Source of the DNA: Spirochaetaceae bacterium
GTDB lineage: Bacteria > Spirochaetota > Spirochaetia > SZUA-6 > Fen-1364
Direction: 5' to 3'
Length of the DNA: 8,142 bases
Assembly (NCBI GenBank): GCA_003154555.1
Contig: PMDT01000082.1
Coordinates: forward strand, 2,664-10,805
Shown here: positions 1-4,996 of the stretch, piece after piece
Layout of the letters: each line of letters starts with the position of its first letter
Numbering within the stretch: the stretch's first letter is position 1
Notes under the pieces: model-generated
Database searches by the model: none
The model's input: the letters and a program-made list of their open reading frames with translations, nothing else
What the model was told of the DNA's origin: nothing
Position numbers and translations under genes: made by a program

Positions 1-210
1 GTGAAGACGATCATCACGCGCGCCGGCGAAGGCACGAAAGTCGTGTTCACCGGCGACCCCTACCAGATCGATACGCCCTATCTCGATTCCCGGTCCAATG
101 GCCTCACGTGCCTGATCGACCGGATGAAGGGCGAATCACTCTACGCGCACGTCACGCTGGAGAAGGGCGAGCGTTCGAAGCTCGCCGAGCTGGCGTCGAA
201 CATTCTCTGA
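1..210 (+). CDS. PhoH-family ATPase (PIN/PhoH, YlaK-type), C-terminal end; 5' truncated
   Basis: This is the last 69 residues of a protein that enters the window already in frame, so the first codon (GTG) is read as an internal Val rather than a start. The segment [23 protein letters not shown] at residues 2-24 followed by SNGLT and [19 protein letters not shown] matches the end of the PhoH P-loop ATPase domain, in particular the longer PIN-PhoH (YlaK-like) group, where TGDPYQID and the terminal KGERS-LAELA run are characteristic. Family members couple an RNA-binding or RNase PIN domain to a helicase-like ATPase in the cytoplasm; the PIN domain and Walker A of this copy would lie upstream and cannot be seen. 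The TGA stop is at 208-210. It converges on the Omp85-like gene across a 202-bp repeat-bearing spacer. The family call is firm; the PIN fusion is inferred from the subtype motifs. Confidence 0.85.
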   Translation: MKTIITRAGEGTKVVFTGDPYQIDTPYLDSRSNGLTCLIDRMKGESLYAHVTLEKGERSKLAELASNIL

Positions 211-219
211 CTCCCCTCG

Positions 220-271
220 CTCCCAGCGCGCAGTAGCGCGCTTGCCGCGCGGGGCCCCGTCGGCGCGCGCC
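220..271. repeat. Hairpin repeat, unit 1
   Basis: The unit starts with CTCCC at 220-224. Arm A (225-231, AGCGCGC) pairs perfectly with A' (236-242, GCGCGCT) around the loop AGTA (232-235). Then come TTGCCGC, GC, the core GGGGCCCC at 251-258 and GTC at 259-261, followed by GGCGCGCGCC at 262-271, which contains another copy of the arm sequence. A' could therefore pair either with the upstream arm or with the downstream one, enclosing the core. TTTT follows at 272-275, so this end could work as a weak intrinsic terminator for the phoH-like gene. That role is inference. Confidence 0.6.
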
Positions 272-291
272 TTTTCCGCCACTTCCCCTTG

Positions 292-341
292 CTCCCGCTG
301 TCTGAGTACAGCCAGCTGCCGCAAGGGGCCCCGTCGCTGCT
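292..341. repeat. Hairpin repeat, unit 2
   Basis: This unit has the same architecture as unit 1 but different arms. CTCCC is at 292-296. The arm GCTGT (297-301) pairs with ACAGC (308-312) across a loop containing GAGTA. Then come CAGCTGCCGC, AA, the core GGGGCCCC at 325-332 and GTC at 333-335, followed by GCTG at 336-339, which repeats the arm and can pair with CAGC at 309-312. The arm changes from GCGCGC in unit 1 to GCTG here, but complementarity is kept on both sides. The core-to-core distance is 74 bp from unit 1 and 56 bp to unit 3. Confidence 0.6.
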
Positions 342-349
342 CCCCACGG

Positions 350-409
350 CTCCCGGCGCGGAGTACCGCGCCTGCCGCGTGGGGCCCCGTCGGCGCGGTA
401 TACCGCGCC
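350..409. repeat. Hairpin repeat, unit 3 (double hairpin)
   Basis: This is the most regular unit. CTCCC is at 350-354. Arm GGCGCGG (355-361), loop AGTA (362-365) and arm CCGCGCC (366-372) form a 7-bp hairpin. Then come TGCCGC, GT, the core GGGGCCCC at 381-388 and GTC at 389-391. The same arms follow again as GGCGCGG (392-398), TATA (399-402) and CCGCGCC (403-409). The second hairpin ends 3 bases before the stop codon of the Omp85-like gene, so it lies just downstream of that gene on the minus strand. Either inner pair of arms could pair locally or across the core. Confidence 0.65.
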
Positions 410-410
410 G
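391..410. terminator. Perfect 20-bp palindrome immediately 3' of the Omp85-like gene
   Basis: The 20 bases at 391-410 read the same on both strands (CGGCGCGG, TATA, CCGCGCCG). In RNA this gives an 8-bp GC stem with a 4-base loop. It begins 2 bases after the minus-strand TAG at 413-415. No T-run follows in either direction, so it is not a textbook intrinsic terminator. A stem this close to a stop codon could protect the 3' end or assist Rho-dependent ending. It is the second hairpin of repeat unit 3. Confidence 0.45.
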
Positions 411-412
411 GG

Positions 413-1567
413 CTAGAAATGCATCCCGAACTCGAGCTTGAAGGTCATCAAGTTCGTGCCGTCCGCGTTCGGCGAGTCCAGTCGATAGTCCACGTACAGG
501 GCAAGGCTCCCCAGGTCGAAGACGTCGATGTAGGCGCCCGCGCCCGTGGAGGCCAGGAAGCCCGACGGCACGGTGGCGAGACCTTCACCCACCTGCGCGT
601 AGTAGCCGACGTCGAAATAGGCGACGATCCCCGGCACGAGGTTTGAGAAATAGAGTGCGGGCAGATTGGCACGGATTTCAAGGTTGTTCACGGCCTTGAA
701 GTTCGTGTCATATGCCGCCGTGTCCACCCCGCGCACGGCGTGCCCGAGGCCGGTTTTCTGGTCCCTGCCGCCAAAAGACTGCCGGATGAAGAGGGGAACA
801 GGTGCGCCATTCAAGCCCACCGAGTAGTCGACGGAGACGTAATCCCCGGCATAGACGCTGAAGAGATTGCTCACGCGGTCCGGGACTGCATCGTAGACCG
901 GGATGAAGATACGCCCGTTGAAGTTGAATCGAATGTAGTCGGCGTTGCCGGTAATGGTGTTGAAGAGGAATCCCGGACCCCATTCGGCGGTCGCCTCCGC
1001 GTTGAAGCCGTCGTATATCTTGTGCTTTACATTGAAGAGAAGGTCGTCATAGAAAAGACCGAACTGAAGGGTATTCAGGAGCCCTCCTGTTCTGTCCGGG
1101 AGTCCTGAAGAAAAGAGGGCGGGCACAATGGTCGCTGAAATCATGTTGTCGTCGTAGACGCCCCGGTAGAAGAAGAAAGCCTCGAACCGGTTCGTCTTCG
1201 TACGCTCGTTCCAGAGGAATCCCTGATCCACTCCCAGCCGCCATGCCGCCTCCCAGCGGTTGAAAGTGTTGTTGGTATCTTCGGTTCCCGGGGCGACGGA
1301 ACCGGGCCCCAGGAGGGCTCCCGACGAATCGCGGAAGTAGTTCATCCATTCGTACCCGCCGCCGGCATATACCCAGAAGGTCGTGTCAACGCCCGGCAGG
1401 AGCGCGAGCCCACGGTAGCCGACACCGAGGTCCGCGCCGAGCCACCGCAGCGGGATATCGAATGTCACCGGGCTTTCGTTGTCCATGGACCATGCGGGCG
1501 CAAATGCGCCGAGCATCAGCACAAGGGTGACAACGCTGATGACAAGCCCTTTTCGCTGCACCTTCAT
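413..1567 (-). CDS. Outer-membrane beta-barrel protein, Omp85/surface-antigen-like C-terminal barrel, no POTRA
   Basis: The protein has 384 residues from ATG 1567. This start is chosen because AAGGAGG (1574-1580 on this strand) sits 6 nt upstream; an in-frame ATG 15 codons earlier has no such site. Residues 1-27 are a signal peptide (MKVQRKG, a hydrophobic run, then APAWS). The mature part is rich in alternating aromatic/hydrophobic segments and ends in an aromatic strand (FKLEFGMHF), typical of BAM-assembled outer-membrane proteins. Residues 258-325 look like the end of an Omp85 barrel: SFGGRD, VRG at 278-280 (the loop-6 motif position), NNLEIRANLP and YFDVGYY. The mature length is about right for a 16-strand barrel only, with no room for POTRA domains. 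The role is not known; transport or surface exposure is possible. It is divergent from another barrel gene 82 bp away. I see no convincing promoter. Outer-membrane location is well supported; Omp85 kinship is moderately supported. Confidence 0.75.
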   Translation of the reverse strand: MKVQRKGLVISVVTLVLMLGAFAPAWSMDNESPVTFDIPLRWLGADLGVGYRGLALLPGVDTTFWVYAGGGYEWMNYFRDSSGALLGPGSVAPGTEDTNNTFNRWEAAWRLGVDQGFLWNERTKTNRFEAFFFYRGVYDDNMISATIVPALFSSGLPDRTGGLLNTLQFGLFYDDLLFNVKHKIYDGFNAEATAEWGPGFLFNTITGNADYIRFNFNGRIFIPVYDAVPDRVSNLFSVYAGDYVSVDYSVGLNGAPVPLFIRQSFGGRDQKTGLGHAVRGVDTAAYDTNFKAVNNLEIRANLPALYFSNLVPGIVAYFDVGYYAQVGEGLATVPSGFLASTGAGAYIDVFDLGSLALYVDYRLDSPNADGTNLMTFKLEFGMHF

Positions 1568-1573
1568 TCCCTG

Positions 1574-1580
1574 CCTCCTT
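1574..1580 (-). promoter_or_regulatory. Strong ribosome binding site of the Omp85-like gene
   Basis: Read on the minus strand this is AAGGAGG, 6 nt before the ATG at 1567-1565. It decides the start codon, excluding the ATG at 1612 that would put a basic 15-residue extension before the signal peptide. Confidence 0.85.
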
Positions 1581-1634
1581 GACGAAGCCTTCCTATGTCG
1601 GGTCTTCCGCACCTTACACGATTTCCGGCGCGCG

Positions 1635-1643
1635 TGCTATACT
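1635..1643 (+). promoter_or_regulatory. Extended -10 promoter (TGCTATACT) for the small barrel gene; predicted leaderless
   Basis: TG-C-TATACT is an extended -10 element with five of six bases matching TATAAT. The ATG of the small barrel gene starts 7 nt after its last base, where transcription would be expected to begin (about 1650). There is no Shine-Dalgarno between them, only TTTTTTC-like sequence. A -35 is weak (CTTACA at 1613-1618 with a 19-bp spacer), as is usual with extended -10 promoters. Confidence 0.65.
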
Positions 1644-1649
1644 TTTTTC

Positions 1650-2342
1650 ATGAGCATCCGTCGTGCATTCCCGGTCCTCATGCTGCTCGTCGTCGCCCTT
1701 CCCCTCTCCGCCGTCTCAATAGACGAGCTGGATGCCAACACGAGCTTCCTGTGGATCGGCACCGTGCCGCCTGCGGCCTGGGTCGCTGACGGCCCCAATC
1801 CCTCCACGACGTATCTTATCGGCGTGTCGCTTCCGCTGCGCATCGCGGGGCCCTTCTTCCTCGAGCCGGGCCTGGAGCTGTACGGGGACTACTACGAGTG
1901 GACAGGCGCGGACGGAACGGTCATTCCCACGGTCTACGAGACGGGGGCCGGCTTCTACGCCATCGGCGTGCTCCTGAGCGCCCAGGCGGGGCTGAGCTTC
2001 GACGTATCCAAGGCGATTGCACTGGGAGGGGCCGTCGGCCTGGACTTTCTTTTCCGGTTTCCCTTCGAGCTCACCAACCAGAACCCTGACAGCGTCAGCG
2101 GCCGCGCCGCGGCGCCGGCCTATTTTTACGGCCTGGGGAGATTCTTCTATCCTGAAACAAGGTTGTTCTTTCGATGGCGTCTCACCGCGCCCGTGGATCT
2201 TGTCCTGAACGTGCGTGCCTTCTACCCGCTCTTCCATCTCTGGGACGGACTTTCCCAGTCCTTCTTCGACCAGTTCATGGTGTCCGCGGGGGTCGGCTTT
2301 GCCGTCCACCTGGGACCGCAGGCGCAGGCCCCGTCTAAATAA
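1650..2342 (+). CDS. Small outer-membrane beta-barrel protein, unknown function
   Basis: The protein has 230 residues. ATG 1650 is chosen because it begins a clear signal peptide (SIRR, then a hydrophobic stretch to LPLSA at residues 17-21, cleavage probably after A21) and lies at the expected transcription start of the TATACT promoter. An earlier in-frame ATG at 1479 lies inside the divergent gene and is rejected. The mature chain has repeated 8-12 residue amphipathic stretches (TTYLIGVSLPL, FFLEPGLELYG, AGFYAIGVLLSAQAGLSF, ETRLFFRWRL, LVLNVRAFYPLF, FMVSAGVGFAVHLG), consistent with an 8-stranded barrel about the size of OmpW/OmpX-type proteins. The C-terminus runs on for a few polar residues rather than ending in Phe, which is unusual for a BAM substrate. 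I recognise no specific family; spirochaetes carry many such lineage-specific barrels. Its TAA overlaps the stop of the convergent symporter gene by 8 bp. Confidence 0.8.
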   Translation: MSIRRAFPVLMLLVVALPLSAVSIDELDANTSFLWIGTVPPAAWVADGPNPSTTYLIGVSLPLRIAGPFFLEPGLELYGDYYEWTGADGTVIPTVYETGAGFYAIGVLLSAQAGLSFDVSKAIALGGAVGLDFLFRFPFELTNQNPDSVSGRAAAPAYFYGLGRFFYPETRLFFRWRLTAPVDLVLNVRAFYPLFHLWDGLSQSFFDQFMVSAGVGFAVHLGPQAQAPSK

Positions 2343-3555
2343 AGTTCTCCGTCTCCACCTCGGTCCAGACATTCTCCTCCCGTGCGATCAGCAGGGAGAC
2401 GAACGCGGAGGAGAGTACGTCGATGAAGGCGCCAAAGCTCACCAGGAGCGGGGCGATGTTCTTCAGGATGAGGTATCCCTCCTGCAGCCCTTTGGCATAG
2501 ATACTGCAGAGCATGAAGATGGAAAAGAATGCACCATTGCCCGGCACCGCTCCCAGGACGAATGAGACAACGAAGGAGAAGAACATCACCCAGAGGGTCT
2601 GGAGGAAGGTGATTTCCAGGCTGGAATAGGAGCGCAGGATCAGGATGAAAGCGACGCTGGACACCATGGCCGTGCCTGCCCGGCCCAGGACGGCAAATGC
2701 AGGATACACGGCCGAGCCCACCATCCGCGGCACCCCGAGGCTTTCCTTGCCATGCTTTGTAAGAACACCCAGGGAGATGTACTGGTCGCCGGTGAAAAGA
2801 CCCGCAATGGCAGGCCCTATCGAGGCGTACAGCCAGCGGTAGGGATTCTCCCGTATTCCCAGGAGATAGAGGGCGCCCGGGAAGACACCGAAAGCAACCA
2901 CTGCCACGTCCACGGTGACGATGATGATGATCTGCTTGTACATGCCCATGTCGGCATGCGCCAGGTGGGACACGCGGGTCGCCGCGATGGCAATCATCGC
3001 GATTGCAAACAATTCGACGACGAGCGAGTTCAAGTGGTAGAAGATGCGCGACATCGAGTCGAATATCTGCACGACGGGGCGCGTGAGCTGCCGGTCGAAA
3101 TCCATGTTGAGTCCCAGGAGGAAGGCCAGCACCATCACGGGCAGCAGGAAGTCGCCGCTGGAATAGAAAACGCTCCCGAGGTTGCCGGGGAAGATGCTGC
3201 GCAGGCCGTCAAGCACACTCACTGCGGTGAAGGACTTGTCCGCCTCCACCGTGATGGGGATGCGCTCGGGCGGGAAGACGAGCACGGACAATGTGCCGAT
3301 CACGATCAGGAGCGCCGCGGCGAGTGCGAGGTATTTGAAAAGCGACAGGTAGACCCGTCCCAGGCGCTTTTCCTGGCGCAGCTCGGAGGTGCCGATGCCC
3401 AGCGAAAAAAAGATGAAGGGGAAGAGCGCATAACGGCCGATGCCTACCAGGACGCTCGTGAGCGAATCGAAGAAACCCTGGGCCTGGACGGGAATGAAAA
3501 AACCGAGCGTCAGCCCGATCAGAGACCCGATTAACAGCTTGATCCAGATCTTCAT
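2335..3555 (-). CDS. Dicarboxylate/amino-acid:cation symporter family (DAACS/SDF) homologue, divergent
   Basis: This is a 406-residue inner-membrane protein with membrane segments spread over its length, including residues 1-20, 33-55, 72-94, 135-150, 178-193, 207-233, 243-255, 300-308, 318-335 and 366-390. Length and layout match the GltP/DctA (SDF) fold. The second half shows the expected order: a hairpin-1-like stretch (AGLFTGDQYISLGV, 251-264), a TM7-like stretch (FAVLGRAGTAM, 287-297), a hairpin-2-like AVPGNGAFF (336-344) and a TM8-like FGAFIDVLSSAFVS (374-387). Known family members import glutamate, aspartate, C4-dicarboxylates or neutral amino acids with sodium or protons. Here the NMDGT motif is replaced by GRAGT, and the Arg and Asn that contact acidic substrates are absent from TM8, so the substrate cannot be assigned. 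ATG 3555 is preceded by a G-run rather than a classic Shine-Dalgarno. It is transcribed divergently from galU. Confidence 0.85.
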   Translation of the reverse strand: MKIWIKLLIGSLIGLTLGFFIPVQAQGFFDSLTSVLVGIGRYALFPFIFFSLGIGTSELRQEKRLGRVYLSLFKYLALAAALLIVIGTLSVLVFPPERIPITVEADKSFTAVSVLDGLRSIFPGNLGSVFYSSGDFLLPVMVLAFLLGLNMDFDRQLTRPVVQIFDSMSRIFYHLNSLVVELFAIAMIAIAATRVSHLAHADMGMYKQIIIIVTVDVAVVAFGVFPGALYLLGIRENPYRWLYASIGPAIAGLFTGDQYISLGVLTKHGKESLGVPRMVGSAVYPAFAVLGRAGTAMVSSVAFILILRSYSSLEITFLQTLWVMFFSFVVSFVLGAVPGNGAFFSIFMLCSIYAKGLQEGYLILKNIAPLLVSFGAFIDVLSSAFVSLLIAREENVWTEVETENFI

Positions 3556-3585
3556 GTTCCCCCCCGGCCTTTCCGCGGATCACTC

Positions 3586-3614
3586 ACACTATCGGAATCC
3601 TTTCCGCTCGTCAA
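3586..3614 (-). promoter_or_regulatory. Candidate promoter of the symporter gene
   Basis: On the minus strand there is TTGACG (3614-3609), a 17-bp spacer and TAGTGT (3591-3586). The -35 is good (5 of 6) and the -10 is poor (3 of 6). Transcription would start near 3579, leaving a leader of about 24 nt. The -35 bases overlap those of the candidate galU -35 on the other strand. Confidence 0.4.
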
Positions 3615-3637
3615 CAAAAGCCTGTTTCGGCTATACT
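3608..3637 (+). promoter_or_regulatory. Promoter of galU-aroK; predicted leaderless
   Basis: TATACT at 3632-3637 matches the -10 consensus at five of six bases. A partial -35 (TCGTCA, 3608-3613) lies 18 bp upstream. The galU ATG is at 3645, 7 nt past the -10, which is where RNA polymerase would begin. The intervening CTCCGGC is not a Shine-Dalgarno, so the mRNA is expected to start at or next to the A of the ATG. Confidence 0.6.
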
Positions 3638-3644
3638 CTCCGGC

Positions 3645-4484
3645 ATGAAGGGCGTCATCGTTGCCGCGGGATACGGGACCCGCTTTCTTCCCGTCACCAA
3701 GACCATCCCCAAGGAGATGCTGCCGCTGGTCACCCGTCCTTCCATCGACTTCATCGTGGAAGAGCTCGTCGCCTCCGGCATCACCGAGATCCTTTTCATC
3801 TCTTCCCGCAGGAAGAAGTCGCTGGAGGACTATTTCGACAGGGAGCGCGAGCTGGAGGCCGTCTTCACGGCGGCAGGCGACGAAAAGAAGCTCAAGGCCA
3901 TCGCGCCGCCCCGCGCGACCTTCTACTTCGTTCGCCAGGGCGAGATGCGCGGCACGGGTCATGCGCTGATGCTCGCGCGGCCGTTCGTCGGCCGGGAGCC
4001 GTTCGTCGTCGCTTACCCCGACGACATCCATGTCGGCCAGCCGCCGCTCGCGCGGCAGCTCGTCCAGGCCTACGAAGAGTCGGGCTGCACCGTGCTCGCC
4101 ACGGAGCACGATCCCCCCGGACTGAACCGCTACGGCGTGATCGCAATCGCGACGGATGGAAAGCACGTCACGGGCATGGTGGAAAAGCCGGCTCCGGGCA
4201 CGGAGCCCAGCCGCGAAGTGTCGATCGGCAGGTACCTCTACGCGCCGGACTTTCTCGACCAGCTCGAAGAGGAATGGGGACGGCATGGAGAGGGCGAGTT
4301 CTACCACGCGCCTGCCGTTCTTGCCCTGGCGCGCAAGGGAAGGGTCGTCTTTCACCGCATGCAGGGAGAGCGCCTCGATACCGGGGAGCCGGCGGGCTAC
4401 CTGGAGGCCATCATCCGCTATGCGCGCGGCGTGCCGGAGCTTTCCGCCGTGATCGACAGGCTCTGCGGGGAAGGCGGCGCGTGA
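3645..4484 (+). CDS. galU: UTP--glucose-1-phosphate uridylyltransferase
   Basis: The protein has 279 residues, normal for bacterial GalU. It makes UDP-glucose from glucose-1-phosphate and UTP in the cytoplasm, the donor for envelope polysaccharides, glycolipids and galactose metabolism. The nucleotide-binding start reads VIVAAGYGTRFLP (4-16), followed by KEMLP (23-27). Further family features in order are RQGEMRGTGHAL, YPDD in the metal/nucleotide region, LNRYGVIAI, MVEKPAPG, GRYLYAPDFLDQLE and GERLDTGEPAGYLEAI near the end. The related glucose-1-phosphate thymidylyltransferases have different signatures (GGSGTRL, EKP in another context), so GalU is preferred. The ATG is fixed by the GXGTR motif near the N-terminus and the -10 box just upstream. 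Its TGA overlaps the GTG of aroK (GTGA), so the two form an operon with coupled translation. Confidence 0.92.
   Translation: MKGVIVAAGYGTRFLPVTKTIPKEMLPLVTRPSIDFIVEELVASGITEILFISSRRKKSLEDYFDRERELEAVFTAAGDEKKLKAIAPPRATFYFVRQGEMRGTGHALMLARPFVGREPFVVAYPDDIHVGQPPLARQLVQAYEESGCTVLATEHDPPGLNRYGVIAIATDGKHVTGMVEKPAPGTEPSREVSIGRYLYAPDFLDQLEEEWGRHGEGEFYHAPAVLALARKGRVVFHRMQGERLDTGEPAGYLEAIIRYARGVPELSAVIDRLCGEGGA
4467..4474 (+). promoter_or_regulatory. Ribosome binding site deciding the aroK GTG start
   Basis: GGGGAAGG lies inside the last codons of galU, 6 nt before GTG 4481. Together with the Walker A position it selects this GTG over the long upstream in-frame extension, which merely reads through galU in another frame. 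Confidence 0.65.
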
Positions 4485-4996
4485 AGCCGAAGAGGATCGT
4501 TCTCATCGGCTTCATGGGGTCGGGAAAAAGCTCGGTGGGCCGCATCGTGGCCGAACGCCTCGGATGGGACTTCGTCGACACGGACGCATTCGTGGAGGCG
4601 CGCGCGGGTGCGCGCATCGCCGAAATTTTCCGCACCAGTGGCGAAGCCACTTTCCGTGAATGGGAATCGCGCGTGATCGGGGAGCTTGCCGCCCGTACGC
4701 GCATCGTCGTGGCGACGGGGGGAGGAGCACCGACGCAGCCATCGCTTCGGAGCTTCTTCGCCGGTCAAGACTCCACGGTCGTCCACCTGAGAGTTTCCCT
4801 CGCGGATGCCTTGCAGAGGACGGGCAATCACGCCGGGCGCCCGCTTCTTTCGCAGAGCGAGGACGCCATACGCGCGTTGTACCAGGGCAGGCAGGCGATC
4901 TACGAAGAGCTGGGAATGCCCGTCGAGACCGATGGAAAGACACCGCTTGAAACCGCCGAGCAGATCATGTTGCTGCTGGGGAATCCCAGCCACTGA
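4481..4996 (+). CDS. aroK: Shikimate kinase
   Basis: The protein has 171 residues, the usual size. It phosphorylates shikimate at the 3-hydroxyl with ATP, the fifth step of the chorismate pathway for aromatic amino acids. Walker A is GFMGSGKSS (10-18, Lys16). The shikimate-binding Asp is in VDTDAF (32-37, Asp33/Asp35), with an Arg in FREWE (Arg59) and the GGG loop in VATGGGA (77-83). The lid carries RPLL (120-123) and the later YQGRQAIYEE (134-143) supplies the second Arg. All catalytic positions are present. The start is a GTG overlapping the galU stop. Its last 32 bp overlap the last codons of hisA on the other strand. Pairing with galU is not a biochemical pathway link; they simply share an mRNA. 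aroK and aroL are the same enzyme family; aroK is used as the general symbol. Confidence 0.93.
   Translation: MKPKRIVLIGFMGSGKSSVGRIVAERLGWDFVDTDAFVEARAGARIAEIFRTSGEATFREWESRVIGELAARTRIVVATGGGAPTQPSLRSFFAGQDSTVVHLRVSLADALQRTGNHAGRPLLSQSEDAIRALYQGRQAIYEELGMPVETDGKTPLETAEQIMLLLGNPSH

Larger units (their letters stand above)
211..412. other. GC-rich intergenic stretch with three hairpin repeats
   Basis: This is the spacer between the stop codons of the phoH-like gene (+) and the Omp85-like gene (-). It has no credible ORF with a start signal. Nearly all of it is taken up by three related units, each beginning CTCCC and containing a GAGTA or CAGTA loop followed by TGCCGC, two variable bases and a GGGGCCCCGTC core. 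The units are annotated separately. Between units 1 and 2 is a short C/T-rich link with TTTT at 272-275. Confidence 0.8.

Noticed and set aside
1..210. A complete 69-residue small protein starting at GTG 1
   Set aside because: Its sequence is the conserved C-terminal end of PhoH-type ATPases, so it is a gene cut by the window edge.
262..275. Simple intrinsic terminator GGCGCGCGCC followed by TTTT after the phoH-like gene
   Set aside because: The 10-base palindrome leaves no room for a loop, and only four Ts follow. A larger alternative stem using 236-241 and 263-268 is possible, so the possibility is mentioned under repeat unit 1 but not called as a separate terminator.
220..410. CRISPR array
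   Set aside because: The three units are unequally spaced (74 and 56 bp), are self-complementary through the variable parts and lack short identical direct repeats with unique spacers; no cas gene is present.
1479..1649. N-terminal extension of the small barrel protein
   Set aside because: It would start inside the divergent gene and bury the signal peptide at residue 58. The promoter also lies at 1635-1643.
1716..2372. 218-codon minus-strand open frame opposite the small barrel gene
   Set aside because: It is highly charged without domain features, and the plus strand there encodes a signal peptide and regular barrel strands.
2752..3534. 260-codon open frame on the plus strand opposite the symporter gene
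   Set aside because: It is rich in Glu, His, Arg and Asp with no domain pattern, lacks a good start signal, and mirrors a clear membrane protein on the other strand. It is an antisense shadow of GC-rich codons.
3440..4480. Long in-frame extension upstream of aroK
   Set aside because: The frame runs through galU as an Arg-rich shadow. The GTG at 4481 with its Shine-Dalgarno places Walker A at the usual position near the N-terminus.
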